DNA of 18,383 nt from Candidatus Nealsoniibacteriota bacterium (GTDB taxonomy: Bacteria > Patescibacteriota > Minisyncoccia > Minisyncoccales > PWPS01): positions 1 to 18,383 of the forward strand of contig PWPS01000024.1 in assembly GCA_003557065.1 (NCBI GenBank), written 5' to 3'. The notes under the pieces were generated by a model. The model searched no databases and was not told where the DNA came from. It saw only the letters and a program-made list of their open reading frames with translations. The number at the start of each line of letters is the position of its first letter. Position 1 is the first letter of the stretch. This document shows, piece after piece, positions 6,839-14,889 of the stretch. A program made the position numbers and the translations under genes.

Positions 6839-7252
6839 ATGAGCGAGGAAAAAAACAAAACAAAAACATTAGCCTTGATTTTCGTCGTTTTGTCGGTACT
6901 TCTTTTTGGCTTTGCAATGACAATCGATTGGGAGCAAGAAGAAATTGATCCGAGCGACTTAATTCCCGATGAATTTCGCCCGATTGAGGATGCATATGAT
7001 GAACTTGAGGGAGATTTGAGAAATTTATGGATCGGAATAGTCGATATCAGATCTCAATATATGGAACTTGAGGGAGAAATCGGACAAGCGGAATATGATG
7101 ACTTGGGCGATAAATTATCAGAAATAAAAAATGATTTTTACGGATTGGAAGAAAAGATTCTGGATGGAGATGTAAATGAACGGGAGGGTAGAGATAAAAT
7201 AAGGGTGTTGGAGGATAAGATATCCACTTTTCGCAATCGAATAAGTAGCTGA
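6839..7252 (+). CDS. Small membrane-anchored acidic helical protein, unknown function
   Basis: I do not recognise this 137-residue protein. A short charged N-terminus rich in Lys is followed by a single hydrophobic segment at about residues 10-27 (LALIFVVLSVLLFGFAMTI). The remaining 110 or so residues are very acidic and look helical, with heptad-like Glu/Leu/Ile spacing that suggests a coiled coil. The Lys-rich N-terminus predicts N-in, C-out topology, or an uncleaved signal anchor. The start at 6839 is chosen because it follows an A-rich leader like its neighbours and gives a clean N-terminus; the reading frame is open further upstream to 6740 but would overlap the pilin gene. It lies 10 bases after the pilin, which suggests a role with that pilin, for instance as an assembly or anchoring partner (inference). 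A terminator follows immediately. Confidence 0.75.
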   Translation: MSEEKNKTKTLALIFVVLSVLLFGFAMTIDWEQEEIDPSDLIPDEFRPIEDAYDELEGDLRNLWIGIVDIRSQYMELEGEIGQAEYDDLGDKLSEIKNDFYGLEEKILDGDVNEREGRDKIRVLEDKISTFRNRISS

Positions 7253-7255
7253 TTT

Positions 7256-7280
7256 ACGGTTGTCATCGGACCGTTTTTAT
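7256..7280 (+). terminator. Intrinsic terminator after the pilin 2 block
   Basis: ACGGTT (7256-7261) pairs with GACCGT (7269-7274), with one T-G wobble and a seven-base loop. The stem is followed by TTTTTATAT. It begins three bases after the TGA of the small membrane protein. Confidence 0.7.
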
Positions 7281-7331
7281 ATTAGAATTACATAAAAAAT
7301 TAATGCTTTTCTATAGACGGAAAAGAAAAAT

Positions 7332-7574
7332 ATGAGTGAAAAAAAAGTGAAAATATATAGTACACCGACTTGCACATATTGTGTAGCTCTCAAGAAGTAT
7401 TTTGAAAAAAACGAAGTCGATTATGAAGAAGTGAATGTGGCGGAAGATCAGGAAGCTTTAAAAGAGATGAAAGAAAAAAGTGGGCAAATGGGGGTCCCGG
7501 TCACCGAAATAGGTGAAGACATTGTGATCGGATTCGATAAAAAAACAATCGAAAAGCTTTTGGAAATAAATTAG
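7332..7574 (+). CDS. Glutaredoxin-like protein, YruB type
   Basis: An 80-residue single-domain thioredoxin-fold protein. The active-site CxxC is Cys14-Thr-Tyr-Cys17 in the context YSTPTCTYC. The cis-proline region reads MGVPVTEI and a GFD motif near the C-terminus matches the YruB/NrdH-like glutaredoxin group (family memory). Such proteins pass electrons to disulfide substrates such as ribonucleotide reductase and are often reduced by a thioredoxin-reductase-type flavoenzyme rather than by glutathione. The flavoprotein at 875-1780 is a plausible reductant. It stands alone between a terminator and the GAPDH leader. It is cytoplasmic, with no signal peptide. Confidence 0.88.
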   Translation: MSEKKVKIYSTPTCTYCVALKKYFEKNEVDYEEVNVAEDQEALKEMKEKSGQMGVPVTEIGEDIVIGFDKKTIEKLLEIN

Positions 7575-7662
7575 TTTGATTTTGTCGGCTTGGTAAAGGA
7601 TCCGTTTTAATTGTCGTTAATTGACTGTTGAAGACTGAGGCTTTGTGCATTGGATCTTTATT

Positions 7663-7670
7663 TATAAAAT
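7663..7670 (+). promoter_or_regulatory. Possible -10 element of the GAPDH operon
   Basis: TATAAAAT lies 23 bases before the GAPDH ATG, in the 119-base gap that precedes the long metabolic run. This gap is the natural place for the operon promoter. No convincing -35 hexamer stands at 16-18 bases; TTGTGC (7643-7648) is spaced only 14 bases away. Nothing else, such as a clear riboswitch or terminator, is recognised in the gap 7575-7693. Confidence 0.3.
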
Positions 7671-7693
7671 AAGAAAAGATAACAGTAATAACT

Positions 7694-8683
7694 ATGACTA
7701 AAATTGCAATAAACGGATTCGGGAGAATCGGTCGAGCCGTATTCAGGAATATAATTGAAGGCTATCCGGACGTGGATTTGGTAGCAATAAATGACTTGGC
7801 TGATGCCGAGTCGCTTGCTTATTTTCTATCTCATGACACGGTTTACAAGGGTTTTGAAGTGAGCTTGGAAGATGGAGAATTGGTATCGGCGGGAAAGAGG
7901 GTGAAAATTTTTGCGGAAAAGGATCCCGGTAGCTTGCCTTGGGGCGATTTGGATGTAGATGTCGTTTTGGAATGCACGGGTGTCTTCAGAGACTATGAAG
8001 GTGCTAGAAAGCATCTTGATGCCGGTGCGAAAAAGGTTGTTATTTCCGCTCCCTCCAAAGACCCCGAAAGAATATCTTCATATGTTTTGGGAGCAAACGA
8101 AGATGATTATTCCGGAGAGGAAATTGTCGACATGGGTTCTTGTACCACCAATGCATTGGCGCCGATTGTTAAAATTTTACATAAAGAATTTGGGATAAAA
8201 GAAGGGATAATGACGACGATTCATAGTTATACCGTGAGTCAGAACCTTCTTGATGGGGTTGGTCAAAAAGATTATAGAAGATCAAGAGCTGCGGCTGAAA
8301 ATATCGTTCCCACAACCACCGGGGCTGCAAAAGCAATATCCAAAGTTATTCCGGAAATGGAAGGACGTTTGGACGGTATGGCGATAAGGGTGCCGGTTCC
8401 TACGGTTTCGGTGGTTGATTTGGTTTGCGTATTGGAAAACGAGAAGTCGGCTGATGAAATTAAAAAAGTCTTCGAAAATGCCGCCGAGGAGATGAAAGGA
8501 ATTTTCGCTGTTGAAAAAAGACCACTTGTTTCTTCCGATTATGTAAAAAATAATAACTCTTCTATAGTTGATTTGGATCTTATAAAGGTGGTGGGAAACT
8601 CCGTAAAAATAATTAGCTGGTATGATAATGAATGGGGTTATGCCAGAAGATTGGTTGATTTCGCAAAGCATATAAATCAATAA
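7694..8683 (+). CDS. gap: Glyceraldehyde-3-phosphate dehydrogenase, type I
   Basis: Oxidises glyceraldehyde-3-phosphate to 1,3-bisphosphoglycerate with NAD(P)+ and phosphate. It has 329 residues, the standard length. The N-terminal dinucleotide motif INGFGRIGR is at residues 5-13, and the Asp in AINDL suggests NAD preference. The nucleophile is Cys150 in GSCTTNALAP; the second cysteine often seen in this motif is Ala here. The activating base is His177 in the IHSYT motif. The C-terminal WYDNEWGYARRLVD is the family signature. It is the first gene of a closely packed run ending at 18042 and is followed with a one-base gap by acetyl-CoA synthetase beta. Phosphoglycerate kinase, its usual partner, is absent from the window. 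Confidence 0.97.
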   Translation: MTKIAINGFGRIGRAVFRNIIEGYPDVDLVAINDLADAESLAYFLSHDTVYKGFEVSLEDGELVSAGKRVKIFAEKDPGSLPWGDLDVDVVLECTGVFRDYEGARKHLDAGAKKVVISAPSKDPERISSYVLGANEDDYSGEEIVDMGSCTTNALAPIVKILHKEFGIKEGIMTTIHSYTVSQNLLDGVGQKDYRRSRAAAENIVPTTTGAAKAISKVIPEMEGRLDGMAIRVPVPTVSVVDLVCVLENEKSADEIKKVFENAAEEMKGIFAVEKRPLVSSDYVKNNNSSIVDLDLIKVVGNSVKIISWYDNEWGYARRLVDFAKHINQ

Positions 8684-8684
8684 A

Positions 8685-9302
8685 ATGATACTTGATTTTC
8701 AAAGGAGGGAGGGTCTCTTAAAGAAATACGGGTTAAAAAGACCTTATACTTTTCTTGTTCAAAACCAAGATGAAGCTGTTGAAAAATTTCATGAAATAGG
8801 ATGTCCCGTAGTGCTGAAAATTTCTTCCGATAAGCATCTCCACAGAACCGAGCTGGGAGGTGTTGAGCTGAATCTATCAAAAGAAGAAGATGTTATAAAA
8901 GCTTATGATAGACTCTCCGGAATAGATGGCATTGAAGGGGTTATGGTTCAGGAATTTATTTCGGGTGTTGAGTTTATAGTGGGTGCAAAAAATGATCCCG
9001 TATTCGGTGCGGTAGTGATGGTCGGGACCGGTGGAACTTTAGTTGAGCTCTTCAAAGATGTTTCTTTTAAGATTGCACCGATAGATCATGAAGAAGCGAA
9101 AAAGATGATAGAAGAGATCAAGGGTAGTAAGCTTCTGGAAGGTTTTAGAGGAAAGCCGGAATTGGGTAAAGACGATCTAATTGAAATATTAAAAACAACA
9201 TCCGATCTTGCTTATAAAGAAGATGTAAAAGAACTTGATTTTAATCCGGTTATAGTGAATGAAGAAGGAGCTTTTATTTGTGACGTAAAGATAGTTTTAT
9301 GA
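8685..9302 (+). CDS. acdB: Acetyl-CoA synthetase (ADP-forming), beta subunit
   Basis: The ATP-grasp (type 5) subunit of NDP-forming acyl-CoA synthetase, here 205 residues. The conserved strand VVLKISSDKHLHRTELGGV near residues 43-61 corresponds to the VLKI.S..I.HKT..GGV motif of the family. The C-terminal LDFNPVIVNEEGAFICDVKI contains the metal- and phosphate-binding region. With the alpha subunit it catalyses acetyl-CoA + ADP + Pi to acetate + ATP + CoA, a substrate-level ATP-forming step known mainly from archaea and some fermentative bacteria. Its stop codon overlaps the alpha ATG (ATGA), so translation is coupled and stoichiometric assembly is likely. Acyl specificity (acetyl versus branched or aryl) cannot be read. 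Confidence 0.92.
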   Translation: MILDFQRREGLLKKYGLKRPYTFLVQNQDEAVEKFHEIGCPVVLKISSDKHLHRTELGGVELNLSKEEDVIKAYDRLSGIDGIEGVMVQEFISGVEFIVGAKNDPVFGAVVMVGTGGTLVELFKDVSFKIAPIDHEEAKKMIEEIKGSKLLEGFRGKPELGKDDLIEILKTTSDLAYKEDVKELDFNPVIVNEEGAFICDVKIVL

Positions 9303-10624
9303 TCGAAATATTCAACCCGAAAACAATCGCCGTTATTGGAGCTACCGAAAGGGAAAAATCGGTAGGTAGGGGATTGATTAAAAATCTTTCAAGTAGCGAA
9401 AGTGAGGTTTATCTTGTTAATCCTTCCACCGATACCGTATTTAACCGGAAAAGCTACTCCAAAATAACCGAAATAGACCAAAGAATCGATCTGGCAATAA
9501 TAGCGATACCGAAAGAACATGTTCCCGATGCGGTGGAAGATTGCATACGTGCAAAAGTGAGGGCACTAATAATTATCTCCGCCGGGTTTGCGGAAACCGG
9601 AGAGGAGGGAAGAGAGGCTCAAGACCGTATTGCAAAAAGTCTAAAAGAGGCAAATATCCCCTTCGTGGGACCCAATTGTTTGGGGATCTTGCGACCGCCC
9701 GTTAGTCTTAATGCATCTTTTGCACCCGGTAGTCCTCAAAAAGGGGATATTGCCCTTATATCACAATCGGGTGCTTTGATAGACTCCATCATAGATGGAT
9801 CAAAAGATAAGCATTACGGGTTTTCTTTTATTGTTTCTGTCGGAAATGCTGCCGGATTAAGTTTGGTTGATTACATAAAGATGGCTGATGAAGATGATAA
9901 CACCAAAGTAATCACACTTTATATTGAAGGAGTAAGTGATGGAAGAGAGTTATTTGAGACCTTAAAGGAAACAACCAAACCGGTTGTTGTGATAAAAGCG
10001 GGTAAGGTGGCAAGATCCAAAAAGGCGATCTCTTCTCATACGGGATCGATGGCGGGAGAATATGAAATATTTTCGGCGGCTTTAAGACAGGCCGGGGCTA
10101 TTGAGGCTGATTCGTTGGAGGAACTTTTCGATATTGCCAAAACCATAGCTTGGCAACAAAAGTTGGAAGGGAATATAGGAGTGGTAACCAACGGAGGTGG
10201 AGCGGGAGTGCTTTTAACCGATTCCCTCTATAACCACGGTGTCTCTCTTGCAAATCTTTCAGCAGCAACAAAAAGAAAAATAGAGCCCGAAATGCACCCT
10301 GACTATTCAAAAGCTAACCCATTGGATATAGTGGGCGACGCTCTTCCGGATAGATATGAGGCGGCTTGCCGGGGCCTTTTGGAGCAGGATGATGTTTTCG
10401 GACTCGTAGTCATTCAGACTTTACAAATAATGACCGAGCCGGTGGAGAATGCAAAAATATTAATCGATCTTCATAAAGAGTTCAATAAACCGATAATAAC
10501 CGTTTTTATGGGTGCCGGGGAAAAAACCAAAGAAGCGATTAAACTTTTGGAAGATTACGGAATTCCTAATTTTTCGGATCCTTCCAGGGTTGCTAAGCCT
10601 TTACAAGCTTTAATGAAAAAATAA
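9299..10624 (+). CDS. acdA: Acetyl-CoA synthetase (ADP-forming), alpha subunit
   Basis: The CoA-binding and ligase subunit, 441 residues. The CoA-binding Rossmann motif IAVIGATEREKSVGRGL lies at residues about 10-26. The succinyl-CoA-synthetase-like SQSGA is near residue 160, and the family's phosphorylated histidine is His247 in SSHTGSMAGEYE. The rest is the third ligase/flavodoxin-like domain. It overlaps the beta gene by four bases. Separate beta and alpha genes in this order contrast with the fused version of many bacteria. It is followed two bases later by pyrophosphatase, so the operon continues. Pyruvate or amino-acid breakdown would supply acyl-CoA; the required oxidoreductase is not in the window. 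Confidence 0.93.
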   Translation: MIEIFNPKTIAVIGATEREKSVGRGLIKNLSSSESEVYLVNPSTDTVFNRKSYSKITEIDQRIDLAIIAIPKEHVPDAVEDCIRAKVRALIIISAGFAETGEEGREAQDRIAKSLKEANIPFVGPNCLGILRPPVSLNASFAPGSPQKGDIALISQSGALIDSIIDGSKDKHYGFSFIVSVGNAAGLSLVDYIKMADEDDNTKVITLYIEGVSDGRELFETLKETTKPVVVIKAGKVARSKKAISSHTGSMAGEYEIFSAALRQAGAIEADSLEELFDIAKTIAWQQKLEGNIGVVTNGGGAGVLLTDSLYNHGVSLANLSAATKRKIEPEMHPDYSKANPLDIVGDALPDRYEAACRGLLEQDDVFGLVVIQTLQIMTEPVENAKILIDLHKEFNKPIITVFMGAGEKTKEAIKLLEDYGIPNFSDPSRVAKPLQALMKK

Positions 10625-10626
10625 AG

Positions 10627-11544
10627 ATGACTAAAGATATTTTCGTAGTGGGACATAAAAATCCGGATACGGATTCGGTAGCTGCAGCCTTTGTTTGGAG
10701 TAGGGTTTTAAATAAGATGGGAGTTTCCGCTCTTCCCGCCGTAGCCGGGGAGGTTAACAAGGAAACGGAGTTGGCCTTTCAAAAAGCGGGGGTGGATATT
10801 CCGGAGTTGATCTCTGAAGCGGACTCAGTTTTTCTGGTTGATCACAATGAGAAATCTCAGATGATTGAAAAGGTTGGAAAAATAGTCGGAATAATAGACC
10901 ATCATAAACTTTCGGGACCCGTGACCGATGAGCCTATATTTTTCAGAAATGAGGCTTTGGGAAGTAGTTGTAGCGTTGTCGCCAAAATAATTTTAGAGAA
11001 AGGGATGGAGATAGAGGAGGAAGAGGGTTTCCTTTTGATTTGTGGAATATTGTCCGACACCTTAAAGTTCAATTCTCCGACCACGACGGAAGAAGACAAA
11101 GAATTTGCAATGGAATTAGCTGATATTTTGGGTATTGATATTGACGATTTGGCGGATGAACTTTTTGAAGCCAAGTCAGACTTTTCCGGAATGAGTTTAC
11201 GAGACATTATCGAAGCCGATTATAAGGATTTCAAAATGGGAGGGAAGAAGGTGGGAATAGGAGTTTGTGAGACCGTATCGACCAATTATTTTGAAGGAAG
11301 GGAAGACGAAATAATTAAGGAAATTAAGGAAATTAAAAAAGAAAAAAAGGCGGACCATCTCTTTTTCGGAGTTATCGATATAATAGATAAAAACACTTTA
11401 TTATTCTGCGCCGACCCTGATGATTTAAAAGTTTCAGCTGAAAGTTTCGGAGTTCCGAAAAGAACAAATCCTCAAATTTTGGAGGGAGTTGCTTCAAGGA
11501 AAAAACAAATCGTTCCACCGTTATCTAAAAATTTAGAAAATTAA
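10627..11544 (+). CDS. ppaC: Manganese-dependent inorganic pyrophosphatase (family II, DHH)
   Basis: Hydrolyses PPi to phosphate in the cytoplasm. It has 305 residues, close to the roughly 309 of the CBS-free family II enzymes. Metal-binding motifs are GHKNPDTDS at residues 9-17 (His10, Asp14, Asp16), VDHNE (Asp72) and IDHH (Asp91-His92-His93). The C-terminal substrate-binding SRKKQIVPPL is also present. No CBS or DRTGG regulatory insert is present. Placed between ADP-forming acetyl-CoA synthetase and PEP synthase, it fits a module that handles phosphate and energy currency; it would pull PPi-producing reactions forward and supply Pi for acetyl-CoA synthetase (inference). Confidence 0.96.
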   Translation: MTKDIFVVGHKNPDTDSVAAAFVWSRVLNKMGVSALPAVAGEVNKETELAFQKAGVDIPELISEADSVFLVDHNEKSQMIEKVGKIVGIIDHHKLSGPVTDEPIFFRNEALGSSCSVVAKIILEKGMEIEEEEGFLLICGILSDTLKFNSPTTTEEDKEFAMELADILGIDIDDLADELFEAKSDFSGMSLRDIIEADYKDFKMGGKKVGIGVCETVSTNYFEGREDEIIKEIKEIKKEKKADHLFFGVIDIIDKNTLLFCADPDDLKVSAESFGVPKRTNPQILEGVASRKKQIVPPLSKNLEN

Positions 11545-11566
11545 TCAATTTAAAACAAAATTTTTT

Positions 11567-13939
11567 ATGACTAAAAGTGATAAAAACGTTTTAACACTTC
11601 TGGAAGCCACTTCGGAGGATGTAAGTTTGGTCGGAGGAAAAAATGCTTCTTTGGGAGAGATGATTACGGAATTGGTTCCGAGAGGTGTCTCCGTTCCGGG
11701 GGGATTTGCGGTTACTTCAACCGGATACTGGAAGTTTATGAAAGAAAATGGATTTACCGAAAAGTTGGAAAAAATTATGGCCGGGTTCGATCCGAAAAGT
11801 ATTAAAAGTCTTCAGAAGACCGGGAAAAAGGCTCGAGATTTAGTAATGAGTGGTGACTTTCCGGAGGATCTTAAAGAAGATATTCTTTCCGCTTATGGTG
11901 ATATGTGTAAAGAGTATGACAAAAAAGGTGTTGACGTTGCTGTGAGATCATCGGCTGTTTGTGAAGATGCTCCGGACGCATCCTTTGCGGGTCAGTTTGA
12001 GACTTTTTTGAATGTTTCCGGAGAAAAACAAATTTTGCAAAAAATAAAAGATTGTTTCGCTTCCGCCTTTAATGACAGAGTTATTTCTTACAGAGAAGAA
12101 AAAAAAGTTGATCATTTGGAATTTGCAGTCTCGGTCGGAGTTCAAAAAATGGTTCGTTCGGACAAGGCTTCTTCCGGTGTGATGTTTACAATCGATACCG
12201 AAACCGGCTTTGATAATGTAGTGCTTATAAATTCTATTTGGGGATTGGGTGAAATGATAGTTCAAGGAGGAATCACTCCCGATGAGTTTTACGTTTTCAA
12301 GCCCTCGATCGGAAAAGATGGAAAGAATCCCATAATAAGAAAGGATTTAGGTAGAAAAACCAAAAAATATGTCTACAAGAAGACCGGAGGCTTGCTTGAA
12401 AAATCTGTTCCTCAAAAAGAACAGCTGAAATTTTCGCTTACGGATGAAGAGATTCAAACATTAGCCAGGTGGGCCGTTGTTATTGAAAGCCATTATGGCA
12501 GACCTCAAGATATAGAGTGGGCTAAGGACGGAGAGACCGGACAGCTTTTCATAGTTCAGTCAAGGCCGGAAACCGTTCATGCTCCGGAGAAAAGGAGAGT
12601 TTATAAAGAATATGAAGTTGATACGAATAAAAAACCTCTCGTTACCGGAATAGCCGTAGGAGACAAGATAGGACAAGGAAAAGTTAAGGTCCTTAAAAAT
12701 ATTTCCGAAATGGAAAAATTTGAAAAGGGAGACGTTTTGGTTACCACTATGACCGATCCGGACTGGGTCTCCATTATGAGAATGGCCGCTGCCATTGTTA
12801 CCGACGAGGGTGGAAAAACGGCTCATGCTTCGATAGTCGGAAGAGAGTTGGGAATACCTACGGTTGTAGGAACGGAGAATGCTACTCAGGTTTTAAAAGG
12901 TGGTGATAAGGTAACCGTTGATTGTACCAAAGGATCAACGGGAAGAATTTTTGAAGGAGAAGTGGATTATTCGGTCACCGAACATAATTTGGAAGAGATT
13001 CCGGATCTTAGAACAAAGGTATTGATTAACATAGGAGCTCCCGAAATAGCCTTCAAGCACTCATTTCTACCTAACGACGGAGTCGGGCTCGCCAGAGTAG
13101 AATTTATCTTGGCTGAACATGTAAAAGTTCATCCGCTCGCTCTTTATAATTTTGAAAATTTAGAAAATAAAGAGATAAAAGATGAAATTGCGAAGATAAC
13201 CGTAGAGCATGAGGATAAAAAAGAACATTTCATTAAGGAGCTTGCGGAGGGAGTCGCCCAAATAGCTGCAGCTTTTTATCCCAAACCCGTTTTGGTTCGT
13301 CTTTCCGATTTTAAAACCAATGAATATAGAAACTTGGTGGGTGGTGAACTTTTTGAAGGAGAAGAGTCCAATCCGATGATCGGTTTCAGGGGTGCTTCCC
13401 GATACATGGATGAAAAATTCAGACCTGCTTTTGAAATGGAATGTCAGGCGATGGTTAGAGTAAGAGAAACCTTCGGGCTGGATAACGTTAATTTGATGGT
13501 TCCTTTCTGCAGAATGCCCGAAGAGGGAGATGAGGTCTTGAAGATAATGGGAAATTATGGATTAACCAGAGACAAGATGGATATCTATGTCATGGCCGAA
13601 ATTCCGTCAAACACCGTTTTGGTTGATGATTTTGCGCAGAGATTTGACGGTTTTTCAATCGGATCCAATGATTTAACCCAACTTATTTTGGGTGTTGATA
13701 GGGATAATGGAAAATTGAAAGATCTTTTTGATGAAAACAATAAAGCGGTAAGGAAAACCATAGAAAAATTCTTGTGGGAGGCTCATGAAAGACATAAACC
13801 AGTAGGAATTTGTGGAGAAGCCCCGGCAACGACGGAAGGGTTTATTGAATTCTTGGTGAATTGCGGAATCGATACAATTTCGGTCAACCCCGAATCGGTT
13901 ATAAAAACCTATCAAGAAATACAAAAACATGAAGGTTGA
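11567..13939 (+). CDS. ppsA: Phosphoenolpyruvate synthase
   Basis: Pyruvate + ATP + water to PEP + AMP + Pi through a phosphohistidine. It has 790 residues, the normal length. The N-terminal nucleotide-binding domain shows LVGGKNASLGEM, VPGGFAVT and VAVRSSAVCEDAPDASFAGQ. The central swivelling domain carries the phosphorylated His420 in GGKTAHASIVGRELGIP. The C-terminal PEP/pyruvate TIM barrel contains LVRLSDFKTNEY, NPMIGFRGASRY, GSNDLTQLILGVDRDNG and the proton-donating Cys749 in GICGEAPA. These pieces fit PEP synthase rather than pyruvate phosphate dikinase. It may work towards gluconeogenesis, or in reverse as a replacement for pyruvate kinase, which is not seen here. It overlaps the next gene by 11 bases. 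Confidence 0.96.
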   Translation: MTKSDKNVLTLLEATSEDVSLVGGKNASLGEMITELVPRGVSVPGGFAVTSTGYWKFMKENGFTEKLEKIMAGFDPKSIKSLQKTGKKARDLVMSGDFPEDLKEDILSAYGDMCKEYDKKGVDVAVRSSAVCEDAPDASFAGQFETFLNVSGEKQILQKIKDCFASAFNDRVISYREEKKVDHLEFAVSVGVQKMVRSDKASSGVMFTIDTETGFDNVVLINSIWGLGEMIVQGGITPDEFYVFKPSIGKDGKNPIIRKDLGRKTKKYVYKKTGGLLEKSVPQKEQLKFSLTDEEIQTLARWAVVIESHYGRPQDIEWAKDGETGQLFIVQSRPETVHAPEKRRVYKEYEVDTNKKPLVTGIAVGDKIGQGKVKVLKNISEMEKFEKGDVLVTTMTDPDWVSIMRMAAAIVTDEGGKTAHASIVGRELGIPTVVGTENATQVLKGGDKVTVDCTKGSTGRIFEGEVDYSVTEHNLEEIPDLRTKVLINIGAPEIAFKHSFLPNDGVGLARVEFILAEHVKVHPLALYNFENLENKEIKDEIAKITVEHEDKKEHFIKELAEGVAQIAAAFYPKPVLVRLSDFKTNEYRNLVGGELFEGEESNPMIGFRGASRYMDEKFRPAFEMECQAMVRVRETFGLDNVNLMVPFCRMPEEGDEVLKIMGNYGLTRDKMDIYVMAEIPSNTVLVDDFAQRFDGFSIGSNDLTQLILGVDRDNGKLKDLFDENNKAVRKTIEKFLWEAHERHKPVGICGEAPATTEGFIEFLVNCGIDTISVNPESVIKTYQEIQKHEG

Positions 13940-14888
13940 TATTGCAACTTTCGGATCGGCGACCAAAGATCTTTTTATGAGAGTCGACGGCAATGTGGTT
14001 TCGGTTGATGATTTCGTAACTAAAAAAGGAATTTGCTTTCCTTTGGGATCCAAGGTAAGGGTTGATGAGATTGTCTTTACTACGGGTGGAGGAGGAACCA
14101 ATAGCGCCGCTACTTTTTCCGCACAGGGATTTGAAACCGCGTTTATCGGAAGAGTGGGTGATGACTGGGCGGGAAGAGATGTTGTGGAAGAATTAACCGA
14201 CTTGGGAGTAAATGTCGATTATGTAAAAAAAGAAAGGGGGAAGAAAACCAATTTTTCCGTGGTTCTTGATCTGGAGGGTCAAGACAGAACTATTCTTGTT
14301 TACAGAGGGGCTTCTTCCGAAATTAACAAAGATGATTTTCCTGAAGACTTGGAGTCGGAATGGTATTATCTGGCACCTTTTGCGGAAGACTCGTTGGATG
14401 TTTTTTACTCTATAATAAAGAGATGCAGAGGAAAGATAGCGATCAATCCTTCCAAACCCCAACTTAAGGATGCTGGATTTTTGGATGCGATTGAGGATAT
14501 TGATATTTTGGTAGTGAACCAAGAGGAAGCAGCAATTTTAACCGGAATTCCGTACGATAGGGAAGATGAAATTTTTAATAAGATAGATGAAATGTATGAG
14601 GGTGTGTTTATTATGACCAAGGGTGCAAAAGGACTTACCGTTTCGGATAACGAAACGATATATAAAGCAAAAGCTCCCGATTCCTACGTGGCCGACAGAA
14701 CCGGTGCGGGCGATTCTTTTTCTTCCGGTTTTGTCTCCGAATTCATGAGGAGTGGTGATGTGGAAGAATCGATTCAATTGGGAATAGCGAATGCAACAGC
14801 TTGTCTTAAAGAAAGAGGAGCAAAGAACGGGCTTCTGAAAAAAGGGGAGTTTTATCAAAAAGTAGAGATTCAAAAAAGAAAAAAATAA
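13929..14888 (+). CDS. PfkB-family sugar kinase
   Basis: A ribokinase/PfkB-family kinase of 319 residues. The N-terminal PfkB signature is seen in GGGGTNSAATFSAQGFETAFIGRVGDD. The C-terminal signature is DRTGAGDSFSSGF with catalytic Asp262. VVNQEEAAILTG is the usual nucleotide-side segment. The sugar substrate is not determined by these motifs: fructose-6-phosphate, fructose-1-phosphate, ribose, adenosine or other sugars are all known in the family. Location is suggestive. It overlaps PEP synthase by 11 bases and is one base from fructose-bisphosphate aldolase, so a phosphofructokinase-like role is a reasonable hypothesis. Candidate-phyla bacteria often lack a classical PfkA (family knowledge). 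I leave the symbol blank. Confidence 0.9.
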   Translation: MKVDIATFGSATKDLFMRVDGNVVSVDDFVTKKGICFPLGSKVRVDEIVFTTGGGGTNSAATFSAQGFETAFIGRVGDDWAGRDVVEELTDLGVNVDYVKKERGKKTNFSVVLDLEGQDRTILVYRGASSEINKDDFPEDLESEWYYLAPFAEDSLDVFYSIIKRCRGKIAINPSKPQLKDAGFLDAIEDIDILVVNQEEAAILTGIPYDREDEIFNKIDEMYEGVFIMTKGAKGLTVSDNETIYKAKAPDSYVADRTGAGDSFSSGFVSEFMRSGDVEESIQLGIANATACLKERGAKNGLLKKGEFYQKVEIQKRKK

Positions 14889-14889
14889 G

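Noticed and set aside
7575..7693. Riboswitch or small RNA in the 119-base gap before GAPDH
   Set aside because: No convincing stem longer than a few base pairs and no known riboswitch consensus could be recognised.
8701..8708. AAAGGAGG, a near-perfect Shine-Dalgarno inside the acetyl-CoA synthetase beta gene
   Set aside because: No suitable start codon follows at the right distance, and the family alignment supports the ATG at 8685; it is codons for Gln-Arg-Arg-Glu.
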